Shown here one piece after another: positions 33,476-44,484 of a DNA stretch of 64,000 nt. This DNA is from Streptomyces gelaticus (lineage in GTDB: Bacteria; Actinomycetota; Actinomycetes; Streptomycetales; Streptomycetaceae), in assembly GCF_014649535.1 (NCBI RefSeq), contig NZ_BMTF01000030.1, positions 18,653 to 82,652 on the forward strand. The letters run 5' to 3'. The notes beneath the pieces are model-generated. The model had not been told where the DNA came from and searched no databases. It was given only the letters and a program-made list of their open reading frames with translations. How positions within the stretch are numbered: the first letter of the stretch is position 1; every line of letters begins with the position of its first letter. Made by a program: the position numbers and the translations under genes.

Positions 33476-34369
33476 ATGGTGGACGCCGACCCCGGGCTCT
33501 TCGGGCCCGAATCCGTCACCTGGCAGATGCACGGCGACCCGATGATGTGGGTCGCGGGAGTGCGGGCGCTCTACCTCCAGGCGCTGCACCCGCGCGCCGT
33601 ACGGGGCGTGATGCAGAACTCCGACTTCCGCAAGGACGCCTGGGGGCGGCTGATGCGCACCGCCGGCTTCGTGGGAACGATCACCTACGGCACCACCGAG
33701 GCCGCCGAGAAGGCCGGTGCCCGGGTCCGCAGGATCCACCGGCTCATCAGGGCCACCGACCCGGAGACCGGGGAGACCTACGGAATCGACGAGCCGGAAC
33801 TGCTGCTGTGGGTGCACTGCGCGGAGGTCGACTCCTACCTCCAGGTCGAACGCCGCTCGGGCTTCCCGCTCACCGACGCCCAGGCCGACCGCTACATCGA
33901 CGAGCACCGCCACAGCGCCCGCCTCGTCGGCCTCGATCCCGCGGACGTACCGGCCACCACCGCACAGCTCGCCGCCTACTTCGAGCGGGTGCGGCCCCGG
34001 CTCGCCGCGTCTCCGGAGGCGGCGGACGTCGACGACTTCCTGCGCCGTCCCCCTGTCCATCCGCTGCTCGTACCGGCGCGGGCACTGCTGTGGCGGCGCG
34101 TGGCGCTGCTCGCCTACCAGTCCCTGCCCCCGTACGCCCACGAGCTCTACGGCAGACCCGCCGCCCCGGCGCCCACCGTCGACCGCCGCCTGCGCACCGC
34201 GGGGACCGCGCTGCGCTGCATCCCCGCCCGGCTCCGCTGGCAGCTCCCGCCCGGTCACATTCTGAACGCGATGGCCCGGCTCGGTCCCGGAAGCCGCCCC
34301 ACCCCGTACAAACTGCGCAGCCGGGCCGCCATACTGGACGGGCCGGGGAGGGTGCGGAAACAGGCGTGA
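33476..34369 (+). CDS. MpaB/latex-clearing-like oxygenase family protein (DUF2236)
   Basis: A 297-residue helical protein of the DUF2236/MpaB family. The family block GPESVTWQMHGDPMMWVAGVRALYLQALHP is at residues 9-38, with later His-containing helices (WVHCAEVDSYL, YIDEHRHSARLVGL). Relatives include latex-clearing proteins (b-type haem dioxygenases) and MpaB-type oxygenases; the substrate here is unknown. ATG 33476 has GGGAGGG about 10 bases upstream, and a TATCCT sequence at 33431-33436 could be the -10 box. It ends 21 bases before the Ser/Thr kinase gene and is likely co-transcribed. Confidence 0.8.
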   Translation: MVDADPGLFGPESVTWQMHGDPMMWVAGVRALYLQALHPRAVRGVMQNSDFRKDAWGRLMRTAGFVGTITYGTTEAAEKAGARVRRIHRLIRATDPETGETYGIDEPELLLWVHCAEVDSYLQVERRSGFPLTDAQADRYIDEHRHSARLVGLDPADVPATTAQLAAYFERVRPRLAASPEAADVDDFLRRPPVHPLLVPARALLWRRVALLAYQSLPPYAHELYGRPAAPAPTVDRRLRTAGTALRCIPARLRWQLPPGHILNAMARLGPGSRPTPYKLRSRAAILDGPGRVRKQA

Positions 34370-34390
34370 CGACGGGGGCGACAGCAGGCG

Positions 34391-36631
<2,241 letters not shown>

Positions 36632-36683
36632 ACGGACGCCACGGCCTCTGGCCAGAGCAGAACGTGCCGTGCTACGAAGAGTC

Positions 36684-38228
36684 ATGCCCGCACCCGACAG
36701 CTATGACGCAGTGATCGTGGGCGGCGGCCACAACGGTCTGGTCGCCGCTGCCTACCTCGCCCGTGCCGGACAGTCCGTCCTGGTCCTGGAGCGCCTGGCC
36801 ACCACCGGAGGAGCGGCCGTCTCGACCCGCCCCTTCGACGGCATCGACGCCCGCCTGTCGCGCTACTCGTACCTGGTGTCCCTGCTCCCGCACCGGATCG
36901 TCCGCGATCTCGGACTGGACTTCGCCGTACGGAAGCGGACCGTCTCCTCGTACACCCCGACCGTACGCGGCGGCCGTGCCACCGGGCTGCTCGTCGGCGG
37001 CGAGCGGACCCGGGACTCCTTCGCCGCGCTCACCGGATCCGACCGGGAGTACGAGGCATGGCAGCGGTTCTACGGCATGACGCGGCGTGTCGCCGAACGG
37101 GTCTTCCCGACCCTCACCGAGCCGCTGCCCGGCCGCGAAGCCCTGCGCGAGCGGATCGGTGACCCGGAGGCCTGGCGGACCCTCTTCGAGGAGCCCATCG
37201 GGGTCGCCGTCGAGAAGAACTTCACCGACGACCTGGTACGCGGAGTCGTCCTCACCGACGCGCTGATCGGCACCTTCGCCGACGCACACGATCCCTCGCT
37301 GCTCCAGAACCGCTGCTTCCTGTACCACGTCATCGGCGGCGGCACCGGCGACTGGGACGTCCCCGTCGGCGGCATGGGAGCACTCACCGACGCCCTCGCC
37401 CGGTCCGCCCGCGACGCCGGGGCCGAAATCCGCGTCCGGCACGAGGCGACCAGGATCGAGACCGACGGGGCACGGGCCGAGATCACCGTCCGCTCACCCG
37501 AGGGGGAGCGGACCGTCGCGGCCCGCAAGGTCCTGGTCAACGCCTCGCCGCAGGCGCTCGCCGCCCTCCTCGGGGACGAACCGCCCGCCCCGCCCGAGGG
37601 AGCGCAGCTGAAGGTCAACATGCTGCTCACCCGGCTGCCCCGGCTGCGCGACCGCTCCGTCGATCCGCGCGCGGCCTTCGCCGGGACGTTCCACATCGCC
37701 GAGGGGTACGGACAGCTCGCGGACGCCTACCGGGACGCCGCGGCGGGCCGGCTGCCCGCCGCCCCGCCGTCCGAGATCTACTGCCACTCGCTGACCGACC
37801 CCTCGATCCTCGGCCCGGACCTCGCCGCTCGCGGCTACCAGACCCTGACCCTGTTCGGCCTGCACACCCCCGCCCGGCTCTTCGCCGCCGACAACGCGGC
37901 GACCCGGTCCGAGCTGCTGGCGGCGACGCTCGCCGAGCTCGACGCGCACCTGGACGAGCCGGTCACCGACTGCCTGGCACGCGACGAGAACGGCGAGCCG
38001 TGCATCGAGGCGAAGACCCCGCTCGATCTGGAGCGGGACCTGCGGCTGCCCGGCGGCCACATCTTCCACCGGGACCTCGTCTTTCCGTACGCCACGGAGT
38101 CCACCGGCCGGTGGGGAGTGGAGACGGCGCACGCCAATGTGCTGCTGTGCGGGGCCGGCGCGGTGCGTGGCGGCGGGGTCAGCGGGGTCCCCGGCCACAA
38201 CGCCGCGATGGCGGCGCTGGGCCGGTGA
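36684..38228 (+). CDS. FAD-dependent oxidoreductase, phytoene-dehydrogenase-like
   Basis: A 514-residue flavoprotein. The dinucleotide motif is at the N-terminus (DAVIVGGGHNGLVAAAYLARAG, residues 8-29 including the conserved Gly triad and GHNG signature of the phytoene-dehydrogenase-related group), with GGxxA-type segment VGGMGALTDALARSA and a C-terminal FAD block LLCGAGAVRGGGVSGVPGHNAAMAALG. No carotenoid genes are nearby, so a carotenoid role is not supported. ATG 36684 is preferred over GTG 36669 because homology begins at once; no clear ribosome site is present and TACGAA at 36673 may be a -10 box. It is convergent with the CE7 gene, 11 bases apart. Confidence 0.82.
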   Translation: MPAPDSYDAVIVGGGHNGLVAAAYLARAGQSVLVLERLATTGGAAVSTRPFDGIDARLSRYSYLVSLLPHRIVRDLGLDFAVRKRTVSSYTPTVRGGRATGLLVGGERTRDSFAALTGSDREYEAWQRFYGMTRRVAERVFPTLTEPLPGREALRERIGDPEAWRTLFEEPIGVAVEKNFTDDLVRGVVLTDALIGTFADAHDPSLLQNRCFLYHVIGGGTGDWDVPVGGMGALTDALARSARDAGAEIRVRHEATRIETDGARAEITVRSPEGERTVAARKVLVNASPQALAALLGDEPPAPPEGAQLKVNMLLTRLPRLRDRSVDPRAAFAGTFHIAEGYGQLADAYRDAAAGRLPAAPPSEIYCHSLTDPSILGPDLAARGYQTLTLFGLHTPARLFAADNAATRSELLAATLAELDAHLDEPVTDCLARDENGEPCIEAKTPLDLERDLRLPGGHIFHRDLVFPYATESTGRWGVETAHANVLLCGAGAVRGGGVSGVPGHNAAMAALGR

Positions 38229-38239
38229 CCCGGGGTCCG

Positions 38240-39214
38240 CTACCGGCCGAAGACGCCCCGCAGCGCGCCGAGCTTGCGCGGCAGGTCGTACTCGGCGCCG
38301 CCCTCGTGCCCGTTGTAGCTGAACACCTCGATCTGCGCCGGACCCGCGTAGCGGTGGTAGGCGGCGAACACCGTGGACGAGGGGCAGATCTTGTCCATCA
38401 GGCCGACCGAGAACCACGCCGGGACCGTCGCCCGTGCCGCGAAGTTGACCCCGTCGAAGTAGGACAGGGTCTCCATCGCCTCGTCGATCCGGAAGCGGTG
38501 CCCGGACAGCCAGCGGGCGATCTCCGCGTACGGTCCGGCGTCCGTGATCTGCGAGGCGCGCCGGTAGTGGCAGAGGAACGGCACATCGGCCACGGCCGCC
38601 GCGATGTCGTCCCGCAGCCCGGCCACCGCCAGCGCGAGCCCGCCGCCCTGGCTGCCGCCGAGCACCGCCACCCGCGAGGCGTCCACCGCCTCGTGGGCCT
38701 TCGCCGCGTCCACCGCCCGCACCGCGTCCGTGATGAGCCGCCGGTAGTAGTGGCGGTACGGGTCCTCGATGCCCCGGGTCAGGAAGCCGGGGGAGGAGGA
38801 GCCGTGTCCGTCCGGGCCGATGTCCGGGGTGTCCGCGGTGTTCTTGCCGCCACCGCCCTGGCCCCGGTTGTCCATCACCAGATGGGCGTACCCGAGCGCG
38901 CTCCAGGTCAGCCAGGAGTACGGAATGCCCCGGCCGCCGTTGTAGCCGATGTACTGCACCACGGCGGGCAGCGGGCCCGAACGTGTCTTCGGCACCAGCA
39001 GCCAGGCCTTCACCGGTTGCCCGCCGAAGCCCCGGAACGTCACGTCGAACACGTCGACGGTCGCGAATCCGGCGTCGTACGGGACGAACGCGGCGTCGAG
39101 GTCGTGGCGGGCCGTCTCGGTGAGTGTCTTCTCCCAGAAGGCGTCGAAGTCGGCCGGCTCCTCGGGCTCCGGCCGGTAGTCGCGCAGCCGGTCCAGGGGC
39201 ATGTCGAACAGCAA
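38240..39214 (-). CDS. Acetyl xylan esterase / cephalosporin-C deacetylase family (CE7)
   Basis: A 324-residue alpha/beta-hydrolase of carbohydrate esterase family 7. The nucleophile elbow is GGSQGGG, the RGQGGG motif is present, the catalytic Asp is in SVGLMDKICPSSTVFAAYHRY and the His in YNGHEGG. No signal peptide, so it should deacetylate imported oligosaccharides inside the cell. The start is TTG 39214 behind AGAGGAGC; the next ATG is four codons on and too far from that site. It is the last gene of the polysaccharide operon, 4 bases after the PL8 gene. Confidence 0.88.
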   Translation of the reverse strand: MLFDMPLDRLRDYRPEPEEPADFDAFWEKTLTETARHDLDAAFVPYDAGFATVDVFDVTFRGFGGQPVKAWLLVPKTRSGPLPAVVQYIGYNGGRGIPYSWLTWSALGYAHLVMDNRGQGGGGKNTADTPDIGPDGHGSSSPGFLTRGIEDPYRHYYRRLITDAVRAVDAAKAHEAVDASRVAVLGGSQGGGLALAVAGLRDDIAAAVADVPFLCHYRRASQITDAGPYAEIARWLSGHRFRIDEAMETLSYFDGVNFAARATVPAWFSVGLMDKICPSSTVFAAYHRYAGPAQIEVFSYNGHEGGAEYDLPRKLGALRGVFGR

Positions 39215-39218
39215 GTGT

Positions 39219-41651
39219 CTAGCTCCTCTTCAGGGTGAGGTTGAGGGTTGCGCCGTGGCGGCCGGTGGTGTCGGCGGTGATCCGGATGCCGTTGCCGGTG
39301 GGTGCGGCACTGACGCCCGGATCGGCCCGGACGACGGTCAGCCCGCGCTGTGCCAGGTCCAGGACGACCGATGACCGCAGCTGTGTCGGGTCGGACAGCG
39401 ACACCTCGACGGTCCTTCCGTCCGGCTGCACCAGCACCGAGGCGGGGCCGTCCGAGGTCAGGTCCTGCGCGGTGCCGGCGGTCCAGAAGTTCGCGGCGAG
39501 CAGCCCGTCCGCGCAGCGGCGTACCGCGTGCACGGCGGTGGAGCGGGCGATCAGCTTCACCGGCGGCGCGGACGACCACTGCTTCGTCCGCTCGGCCGAG
39601 GCCGCCGGGGCCTGGAGCCAGTAGTAGCCCGCCCCGTCGGGCGCGGTGCCGTGGTCCTGCCAGAGCGTCAGATACGGGCGGGTGACCGGGGTGTCCGTGC
39701 CGTACTTGAGGTTGATCTCGCGCCAGGTCGCCGTGCGGTTCTCGCGCAGGCCCCGGAGCGTGACGGGCTCGGGGAAGACATAGCCGCCGGTTCCGGCCAC
39801 ATGCAGCCACCGCACCTGGTCGAGCCGTGCCGACCAGCCGGCGTCCGCGGGCGTCGCCGTGCCGTTGACGAGCAGGGCCGCCCCGGGGTCGCTCAGCTTC
39901 CGGTTCTCCACCACGGTCTCGGCCGTGCCCGCGTCCGCGCCGATGCCCGAGCCGACGCAGGCGATCACGTCGTCCAGGCAGAACCAGCTCTTCAGCCCGT
40001 GCAGTGAACTGCCGTACGCGCGCAGCTCCATGCCGTACGCGCCGAGCGTGGTGCCCGGCAGCGCGGTGCCGCCCGCCCAGTCGGACGTGCTGGTGGTGCG
40101 CTGGCCCGCCGCGTCCGCGGGGCGCCCGGCGATGACCGTGGTGCCGGGCAGCCGGGCCGGGTCGACGGTCGGCCAGTAGTCCTCGCTGTAGTGCCCCAGG
40201 TCGTCGGTGTAGAGCAGGACCATGCCGTCGGAGAGGTGCCAGGCGTGCAGGTTCTCGTTCTGGATCGACTCGTAGTTGTAGATCCGGGAGGAGTACGCGG
40301 AGATGCCGAGCGAGAAGGACGGCCGGCGGTGGGCCGCCTTGTCCATCCGCGGGTGCTGCTTGTGCGCGACCAGCGGCCCCCGCGCCGGCACCGGGGAGGC
40401 GATGACCTGCCGGGCGGCGACCAGCGAGGCCAGATCGGTGACGGCCAGGAAGTCCCGGTAGGTGTCCTCGGCGATCCACTGCTTGACCAGGGCGGTGAAC
40501 CGGTCGGCGGTCTCGCCCGGGAAGCTCGGGATCAGGCGCACCACCGCCTCGATGACCGTCTGCGCCGACACATGGCCCTGTTTGCTGGGGCGGGCGATCT
40601 CGCGCCCGCACACCGACGCCATCACGTCGCCGCGCACCAGCAACGGGTCGAAGCCGTCGTCGACCCAGCCGCGGATGTTGTCGAGGTCGGGGTCGGTGAC
40701 CGTCCACGTGGTGCCGGCGAGGAGGTTCAGCAGCCGGGAGAGATTGTTCAGCAGCTCCTTGCCGTACCCGCCGTTGTACGGATGCTTGTAGTGCTGGAGG
40801 AACGAACCGTCGGAGTAGAAGCCCTCGCCGGTGCCCTCCGCCGCGGCGCTCGCGTCGTTGAAGGCGAGGACACTGTTGGCGCCCGAACCCTCGACGTCCG
40901 AAAGAGCGTCACGGACCCGGGCCAGATCGTCGCCCGTGCCGCTGAGCACCGCGTTGACGGCGACCACGGTGGAGATCCACACCCGGTTGGCGCCGGTCGC
41001 GATCTGCCGGTCGGCCCGCCAGAGGTTCGGATCGGGCGTGTAGTGCCGCACGGCCCCGGTGATCCGGCCCAGCCGCTCCGTCCCGAGCGTGTCGTACAGC
41101 AGCACGGCCGCGTCATTGAGGGCGAGCGCGGAGCCGATCTCCCAGTCCCAGTCGTTGTCGAACCGGGTGTGGCCGGGGCCGTAACGGTTGGTCAGCATCC
41201 AGTCGAGGCCGGCCAGCAGCAGATCGCGCAGCGCGGTGTCGCCGTACTGCGGGGTGCCGGGGACGGCCCACGCGGTCGCGACCGTGGCGAGCCGCTTGAA
41301 CGACGTCGTCACGTGGTTGGAGAGCGTGGTGCTGGTCAGATCGGGGAACAGCCCGTCGGTCCGGGTCGGGTCGAGTCCCTTGACCGAGGTGGTCGCGGCC
41401 TTGCCGATCCTGGCCACGGCCGCGGCGATCTGCGGGTCCGTCAGGTCGAGGCCGGGGCCGCCGGTGAGCAGGGTGTGCCAGCGGATGCGCAGGGCGGCGG
41501 CGTCGTCGATGACGGCGGGACCGTCCGCGGCGTGCGCGGTGCCCGTGCTGGCGGCGAGCGTCAGCGGCAGCGCGGCAGCCGCGCCGAGGGCCGCCGCCCC
41601 GGCGAGAACGGTGCGCCGGGTGGTGCCCGAAGTGGTGCCTGGGTTCGTCAT
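39219..41651 (-). CDS. Secreted polysaccharide lyase family 8 (hyaluronate/chondroitin/xanthan lyase type)
   Basis: An 810-residue exported lyase cutting uronic-acid-containing polymers by beta-elimination. ATG 41651 (GAGGGACGT upstream) gives a Tat signal, TTRRTVLAGAAALGAAAAL, with AHAAD cleavage. The (alpha/alpha) toroid carries the catalytic Asn region NDWDWEIGSALALND and the His/Tyr segment DGSFLQHYKHPYNGGYG; CGREIARP corresponds to the family RGRxISR strand. C-terminal beta-sandwiches start near residue 380 (KAAHRRPSFSLGISAYSSR). Substrate within PL8 cannot be fixed by eye. It lies in the middle of the secreted set and is probably the main depolymerase. Confidence 0.9.
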   Translation of the reverse strand: MTNPGTTSGTTRRTVLAGAAALGAAAALPLTLAASTGTAHAADGPAVIDDAAALRIRWHTLLTGGPGLDLTDPQIAAAVARIGKAATTSVKGLDPTRTDGLFPDLTSTTLSNHVTTSFKRLATVATAWAVPGTPQYGDTALRDLLLAGLDWMLTNRYGPGHTRFDNDWDWEIGSALALNDAAVLLYDTLGTERLGRITGAVRHYTPDPNLWRADRQIATGANRVWISTVVAVNAVLSGTGDDLARVRDALSDVEGSGANSVLAFNDASAAAEGTGEGFYSDGSFLQHYKHPYNGGYGKELLNNLSRLLNLLAGTTWTVTDPDLDNIRGWVDDGFDPLLVRGDVMASVCGREIARPSKQGHVSAQTVIEAVVRLIPSFPGETADRFTALVKQWIAEDTYRDFLAVTDLASLVAARQVIASPVPARGPLVAHKQHPRMDKAAHRRPSFSLGISAYSSRIYNYESIQNENLHAWHLSDGMVLLYTDDLGHYSEDYWPTVDPARLPGTTVIAGRPADAAGQRTTSTSDWAGGTALPGTTLGAYGMELRAYGSSLHGLKSWFCLDDVIACVGSGIGADAGTAETVVENRKLSDPGAALLVNGTATPADAGWSARLDQVRWLHVAGTGGYVFPEPVTLRGLRENRTATWREINLKYGTDTPVTRPYLTLWQDHGTAPDGAGYYWLQAPAASAERTKQWSSAPPVKLIARSTAVHAVRRCADGLLAANFWTAGTAQDLTSDGPASVLVQPDGRTVEVSLSDPTQLRSSVVLDLAQRGLTVVRADPGVSAAPTGNGIRITADTTGRHGATLNLTLKRS

Positions 41652-41658
41652 ACGTCCC

Positions 41659-42807
41659 TCACAGGAGGTGTCGGCGGTCGACGGCCGCTGCCAGCGCGGC
41701 ATGACCGGAAGGGTTGGGGTGGAGTCCGTCGCCGCTGTCGTACGCGGGCAGTAGCAGCGACGGGCGGTCCGGGTCGCGCAGGGCCGCGTCGAAGTCGGCG
41801 ACGGCGTCGAAGACCCGGCCGGTGCGCACCGCCGCGTTGATCCGCTGCCGTACCGCTTCGAGCTCGGGCGTCCAGCGGGTCCAGCCGCCGAACGGGGCGA
41901 TGGTCGCGCCGACCGTCCGCAGCCCGGCGTTGCGGGCGCGCAGCACCAGCTGCCGGTACCCGGCCAGCACGCGCGCCGGGTCGGTCTGGCTCGGTGGTTG
42001 CTGGAGGTCGTTGACGCCGAGATGGACGAGTACGGTGCGCAGTCCGGGCAGCGAGAGCACATCGCGGTCGAAGCGGGCCTGTCCGCCGGGCCCGAACCGG
42101 GCGTCGTCCAGCAGCAGCCGGTTGCCGCTGATGCCGAGGTTGGCGACGGCCGAGCCCGGCAGCCGTCCGGCCAGCTGGTCGGGCCAGCGCAGATCGGTGT
42201 CGTCGGGGGTGCCGACGCCCTCCGTGATGGAGTCGCCCAGCACCGCGACCACCGGCCCGTGCGCGCCCGTCACCTCGACGCCGGTGAGCAGGAACACCGA
42301 GGTGGTGCGCTCGCCGTCGACGGAGTGCGAGGCATGGGTGTTGCGGTGGAAGGACAGCGGCCCGGTGGGGCCGGGGAGCCGGGTCTCCACCGTCAGCCGC
42401 GCCCCCTCGGCGGCACGCAGTCCGGCGACCGGGTCGCTGGTCAGCGAGGCACCCGCGGCGATCCACGCCTGCTGCTGCCCGCCGAACGTCACCGGCCGGC
42501 CGCCCGCCGTCACCGGGCCGATGAGGACCGGGACGGTGCCGAAGGCGTGTCCGTAGCGCAGCCGGACGGCTCCGCCCGCGGACAGCCGCACATGCGCGGT
42601 GCAGGTGCCGTCGGTCAGGCCGACGCTCGCCACCGTGTCCGTGGCCGTCGGCGCGGTCTGCGCGGTCGCCCAGGAGGTCGTCCAGCGCGAGGGTCCGGCG
42701 CCGCCCTGCGGCCCGGCCGCGTGTGCCTGCGGTGCCGTGGCCGCGACCGCCGCCAGACCGGCCGCCGCCGTCAGTACCCCGCGTCTCGCGGGTCCCCGCC
42801 CGGTCAC
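41659..42807 (-). CDS. Secreted SGNH/GDSL hydrolase (probable carbohydrate acetylesterase)
   Basis: A 382-residue SGNH hydrolase. Block I GDSITEGVG, block II GISGNRLL, block III HLGVNDLQQ and block V DGLHPNPSGH are intact, giving the Ser, Gly, Asn and His. The N-terminal half is a jelly-roll-like domain (SRWTTSWATAQTAP ... TCTAHVRLSAGGAVRLRYGH). GTG 42807 overlaps the preceding stop as GTGA, giving a signal peptide with a twin Arg (GPARRGVLTAAAGLAAVAA ... AHAAG). Probably removes acetyl groups from the polymer outside the cell, as the GDSL enzyme YesT does in the rhamnogalacturonan cluster of B. subtilis. Confidence 0.85.
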   Translation of the reverse strand: MTGRGPARRGVLTAAAGLAAVAATAPQAHAAGPQGGAGPSRWTTSWATAQTAPTATDTVASVGLTDGTCTAHVRLSAGGAVRLRYGHAFGTVPVLIGPVTAGGRPVTFGGQQQAWIAAGASLTSDPVAGLRAAEGARLTVETRLPGPTGPLSFHRNTHASHSVDGERTTSVFLLTGVEVTGAHGPVVAVLGDSITEGVGTPDDTDLRWPDQLAGRLPGSAVANLGISGNRLLLDDARFGPGGQARFDRDVLSLPGLRTVLVHLGVNDLQQPPSQTDPARVLAGYRQLVLRARNAGLRTVGATIAPFGGWTRWTPELEAVRQRINAAVRTGRVFDAVADFDAALRDPDRPSLLLPAYDSGDGLHPNPSGHAALAAAVDRRHLL

Positions 42808-43883
42808 TTGGGGCACGCACCCGTCGGGTCGTACTCGCTGCCGTAGGTGCCGACCGCGTCGCCGCCGGTGTTGCCGCTCATCGTGTTGGTGCACACCGGG
42901 CCCTGAGGGGTGCGCATGAATTTGATGCCGCCGCCCGCGTTACCGGTGATGGTGTTGCCGTAGACGCTGGTGTCGATGCCGTCCGTCGCGGTGTCACCAC
43001 CGAGCCGGATGCCCGCGCCGACGTTGTCGTGAATGGTGTTGTAGCGGAAGATGTTGCCGCTGCCGCGTGCGTCCAGGCCGCCGGAGCTGGAGTCCTTCTG
43101 GCCACTGCAGTCGTTGTACTCGACGTAGTTGTTGGTCGAGTTCTCCTTCACGTCGACGCACTCGTTGCCCTGGGTGGCGATGGTGTTGTGATGGATGCGG
43201 TTGTTCCTGCTGATGTCGGGGGCGGCGTCCGGGGCGCCGTTCGCCCCCTGCTGCTCGGGGGCGGTGCCGAGGTAGATGCCCTCGCCGTTCTTGCCGCCGC
43301 CGCCGAACTTGAAGTCGTTGACCCCGCAGTTGGTGATGGTGTTCTCGGAGATGTCGGCGCCGGTCACCAGATAGCGCACCCGCAGGCATTCGTCGGCGGC
43401 GTTCCTCAGCGTCATCCCGGTGATGCGCAGCCCGCCCACACCGTTCCCGGGAGTCGTGCTCATGACATAGATGAGCTTCAGCCGATACCCCGACACATCG
43501 GTGGACGACCCGTGCAGCCCGTCCACGGTGAATCCGCTGAGCGTCGTCGAATCGTGCTGCACCTGGATGATCCGGGCGTCGCCGGCCCCCTTCACGACGG
43601 CGTTCGACGGGCCGGTGATGGTGACCCCGGCACGCTTGGTCACGACGTCCTGCTTGTACGTACCGGCGGCGAGGTTGACCACCCCACCGGCCGGTGCCAG
43701 ATCGACCGCCTTCTGGATCGTGGCGAGCGGGGCATTCGCCGACGTACCGGTGTTGGAGTCGCTGCCGGAGGGTGACACGTAGTACGCGGTGGCTGCCTCG
43801 GCGGCCACGGACGGCGGGGGGAAGACGAGCGGGGCGCCCGCGGCCAGCGCGGCGACGAGGGTGGTGCGCAGTACACGGCTCAT
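42804..43883 (-). CDS. Secreted right-handed beta-helix protein (pectate-lyase-like)
   Basis: A 359-residue secreted protein. The signal peptide (MSRVLRTTLVAALAAGAPLVF) is followed by the DUF1565-type opening AYYVSPSGSDSNTGTSANAP and a beta-helix of short Asn/Gly-rich rungs (NRIHHNTIATQGNECVDVKE, NIFRYNTIHDNVGAGIRLGG, VYGNTITGNAGGGIKF). The layout resembles PL9/PL1-like pectate lyases and other beta-helix polysaccharide enzymes, but no specific catalytic residues can be assigned. AGGAGGC precedes ATG 43883; start and stop overlap neighbours by 4 bases each. Confidence 0.82.
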   Translation of the reverse strand: MSRVLRTTLVAALAAGAPLVFPPPSVAAEAATAYYVSPSGSDSNTGTSANAPLATIQKAVDLAPAGGVVNLAAGTYKQDVVTKRAGVTITGPSNAVVKGAGDARIIQVQHDSTTLSGFTVDGLHGSSTDVSGYRLKLIYVMSTTPGNGVGGLRITGMTLRNAADECLRVRYLVTGADISENTITNCGVNDFKFGGGGKNGEGIYLGTAPEQQGANGAPDAAPDISRNNRIHHNTIATQGNECVDVKENSTNNYVEYNDCSGQKDSSSGGLDARGSGNIFRYNTIHDNVGAGIRLGGDTATDGIDTSVYGNTITGNAGGGIKFMRTPQGPVCTNTMSGNTGGDAVGTYGSEYDPTGACPK

Positions 43884-44482
43884 GGGGTGTGCCTCCTGGG
43901 GTCTGCGAAGGACAGTGCGAGCAGTACGGGGATGCTGGGGCCGAGGAGCAGGGGGCCCAGCGGTACGACGAGCGAGAGCAGCGCGGCGGAGATCACCGCG
44001 CCGAGCAGCGCGGTGCCACGGGCAGCCGACCCGAAGCCGAGGGCCAGTGCACCGCGCGACCAGGTACGGACCGTTCCGTGCGGAGACCGGCCCGCCTCGG
44101 CCGCGAGCGCCACATGATGAATGGCGAGCGCGGCCGCGATGCCCACCTGCGCGGCGAGCAGCACGAAGGTCCACGGTTCCGGACGGCCCAGCAGATGGAC
44201 GATGTTGGCGGCCAGGACGATCCCCGCCGCCGTGGACACGAGGGAGTGACGCCACAGCGCGCGCCAGTAGCGCGGGAAGGCCGTGAACGCGTTGGTGAAA
44301 CAGCGGCTGTCACCCTCCGCCCGCCACCGCTGGAGGGCGTGCCCCATCGCGGCGAGCGCCGGAAGCCAGGTGACGACACCGAGCGACAGCACGGTGAAGG
44401 CGGCCCCGGCGGCTGCCGGGTAGGCCACGAACTCCAGCCGCCGCAGCAGCGTCGGCCAGCCGGACGAGAGGGTTGCCTGCAT
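43880..44482 (-). CDS. DUF624 (YesL-like) membrane protein
   Basis: A 200-residue membrane protein with about five hydrophobic segments (for example AAGAAFTVLSLGVVTWLPALAAMG, IVLAANIVHLLG, FVLLAAQVGIAAAL, LLGAVISAALLSLVVPLG). The helix pattern and the WRALWRHS loop fit the YesL/DUF624 family, which is found in gram-positive carbohydrate clusters beside ABC transporters. Role unknown, possibly accessory to transport. ATG 44482 lies 2 bases after the heparinase stop, and its stop overlaps the beta-helix start as ATGA. Confidence 0.75.
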   Translation of the reverse strand: MQATLSSGWPTLLRRLEFVAYPAAAGAAFTVLSLGVVTWLPALAAMGHALQRWRAEGDSRCFTNAFTAFPRYWRALWRHSLVSTAAGIVLAANIVHLLGRPEPWTFVLLAAQVGIAAALAIHHVALAAEAGRSPHGTVRTWSRGALALGFGSAARGTALLGAVISAALLSLVVPLGPLLLGPSIPVLLALSFADPRRHTP

Positions 44483-44484
44483 GT

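Noticed and set aside
36684..38228. Phytoene desaturase (crtI) assignment
   Set aside because: The FAD motifs fit the wider family, but no other carotenoid gene is nearby and the protein belongs to the GHNG-type related group.
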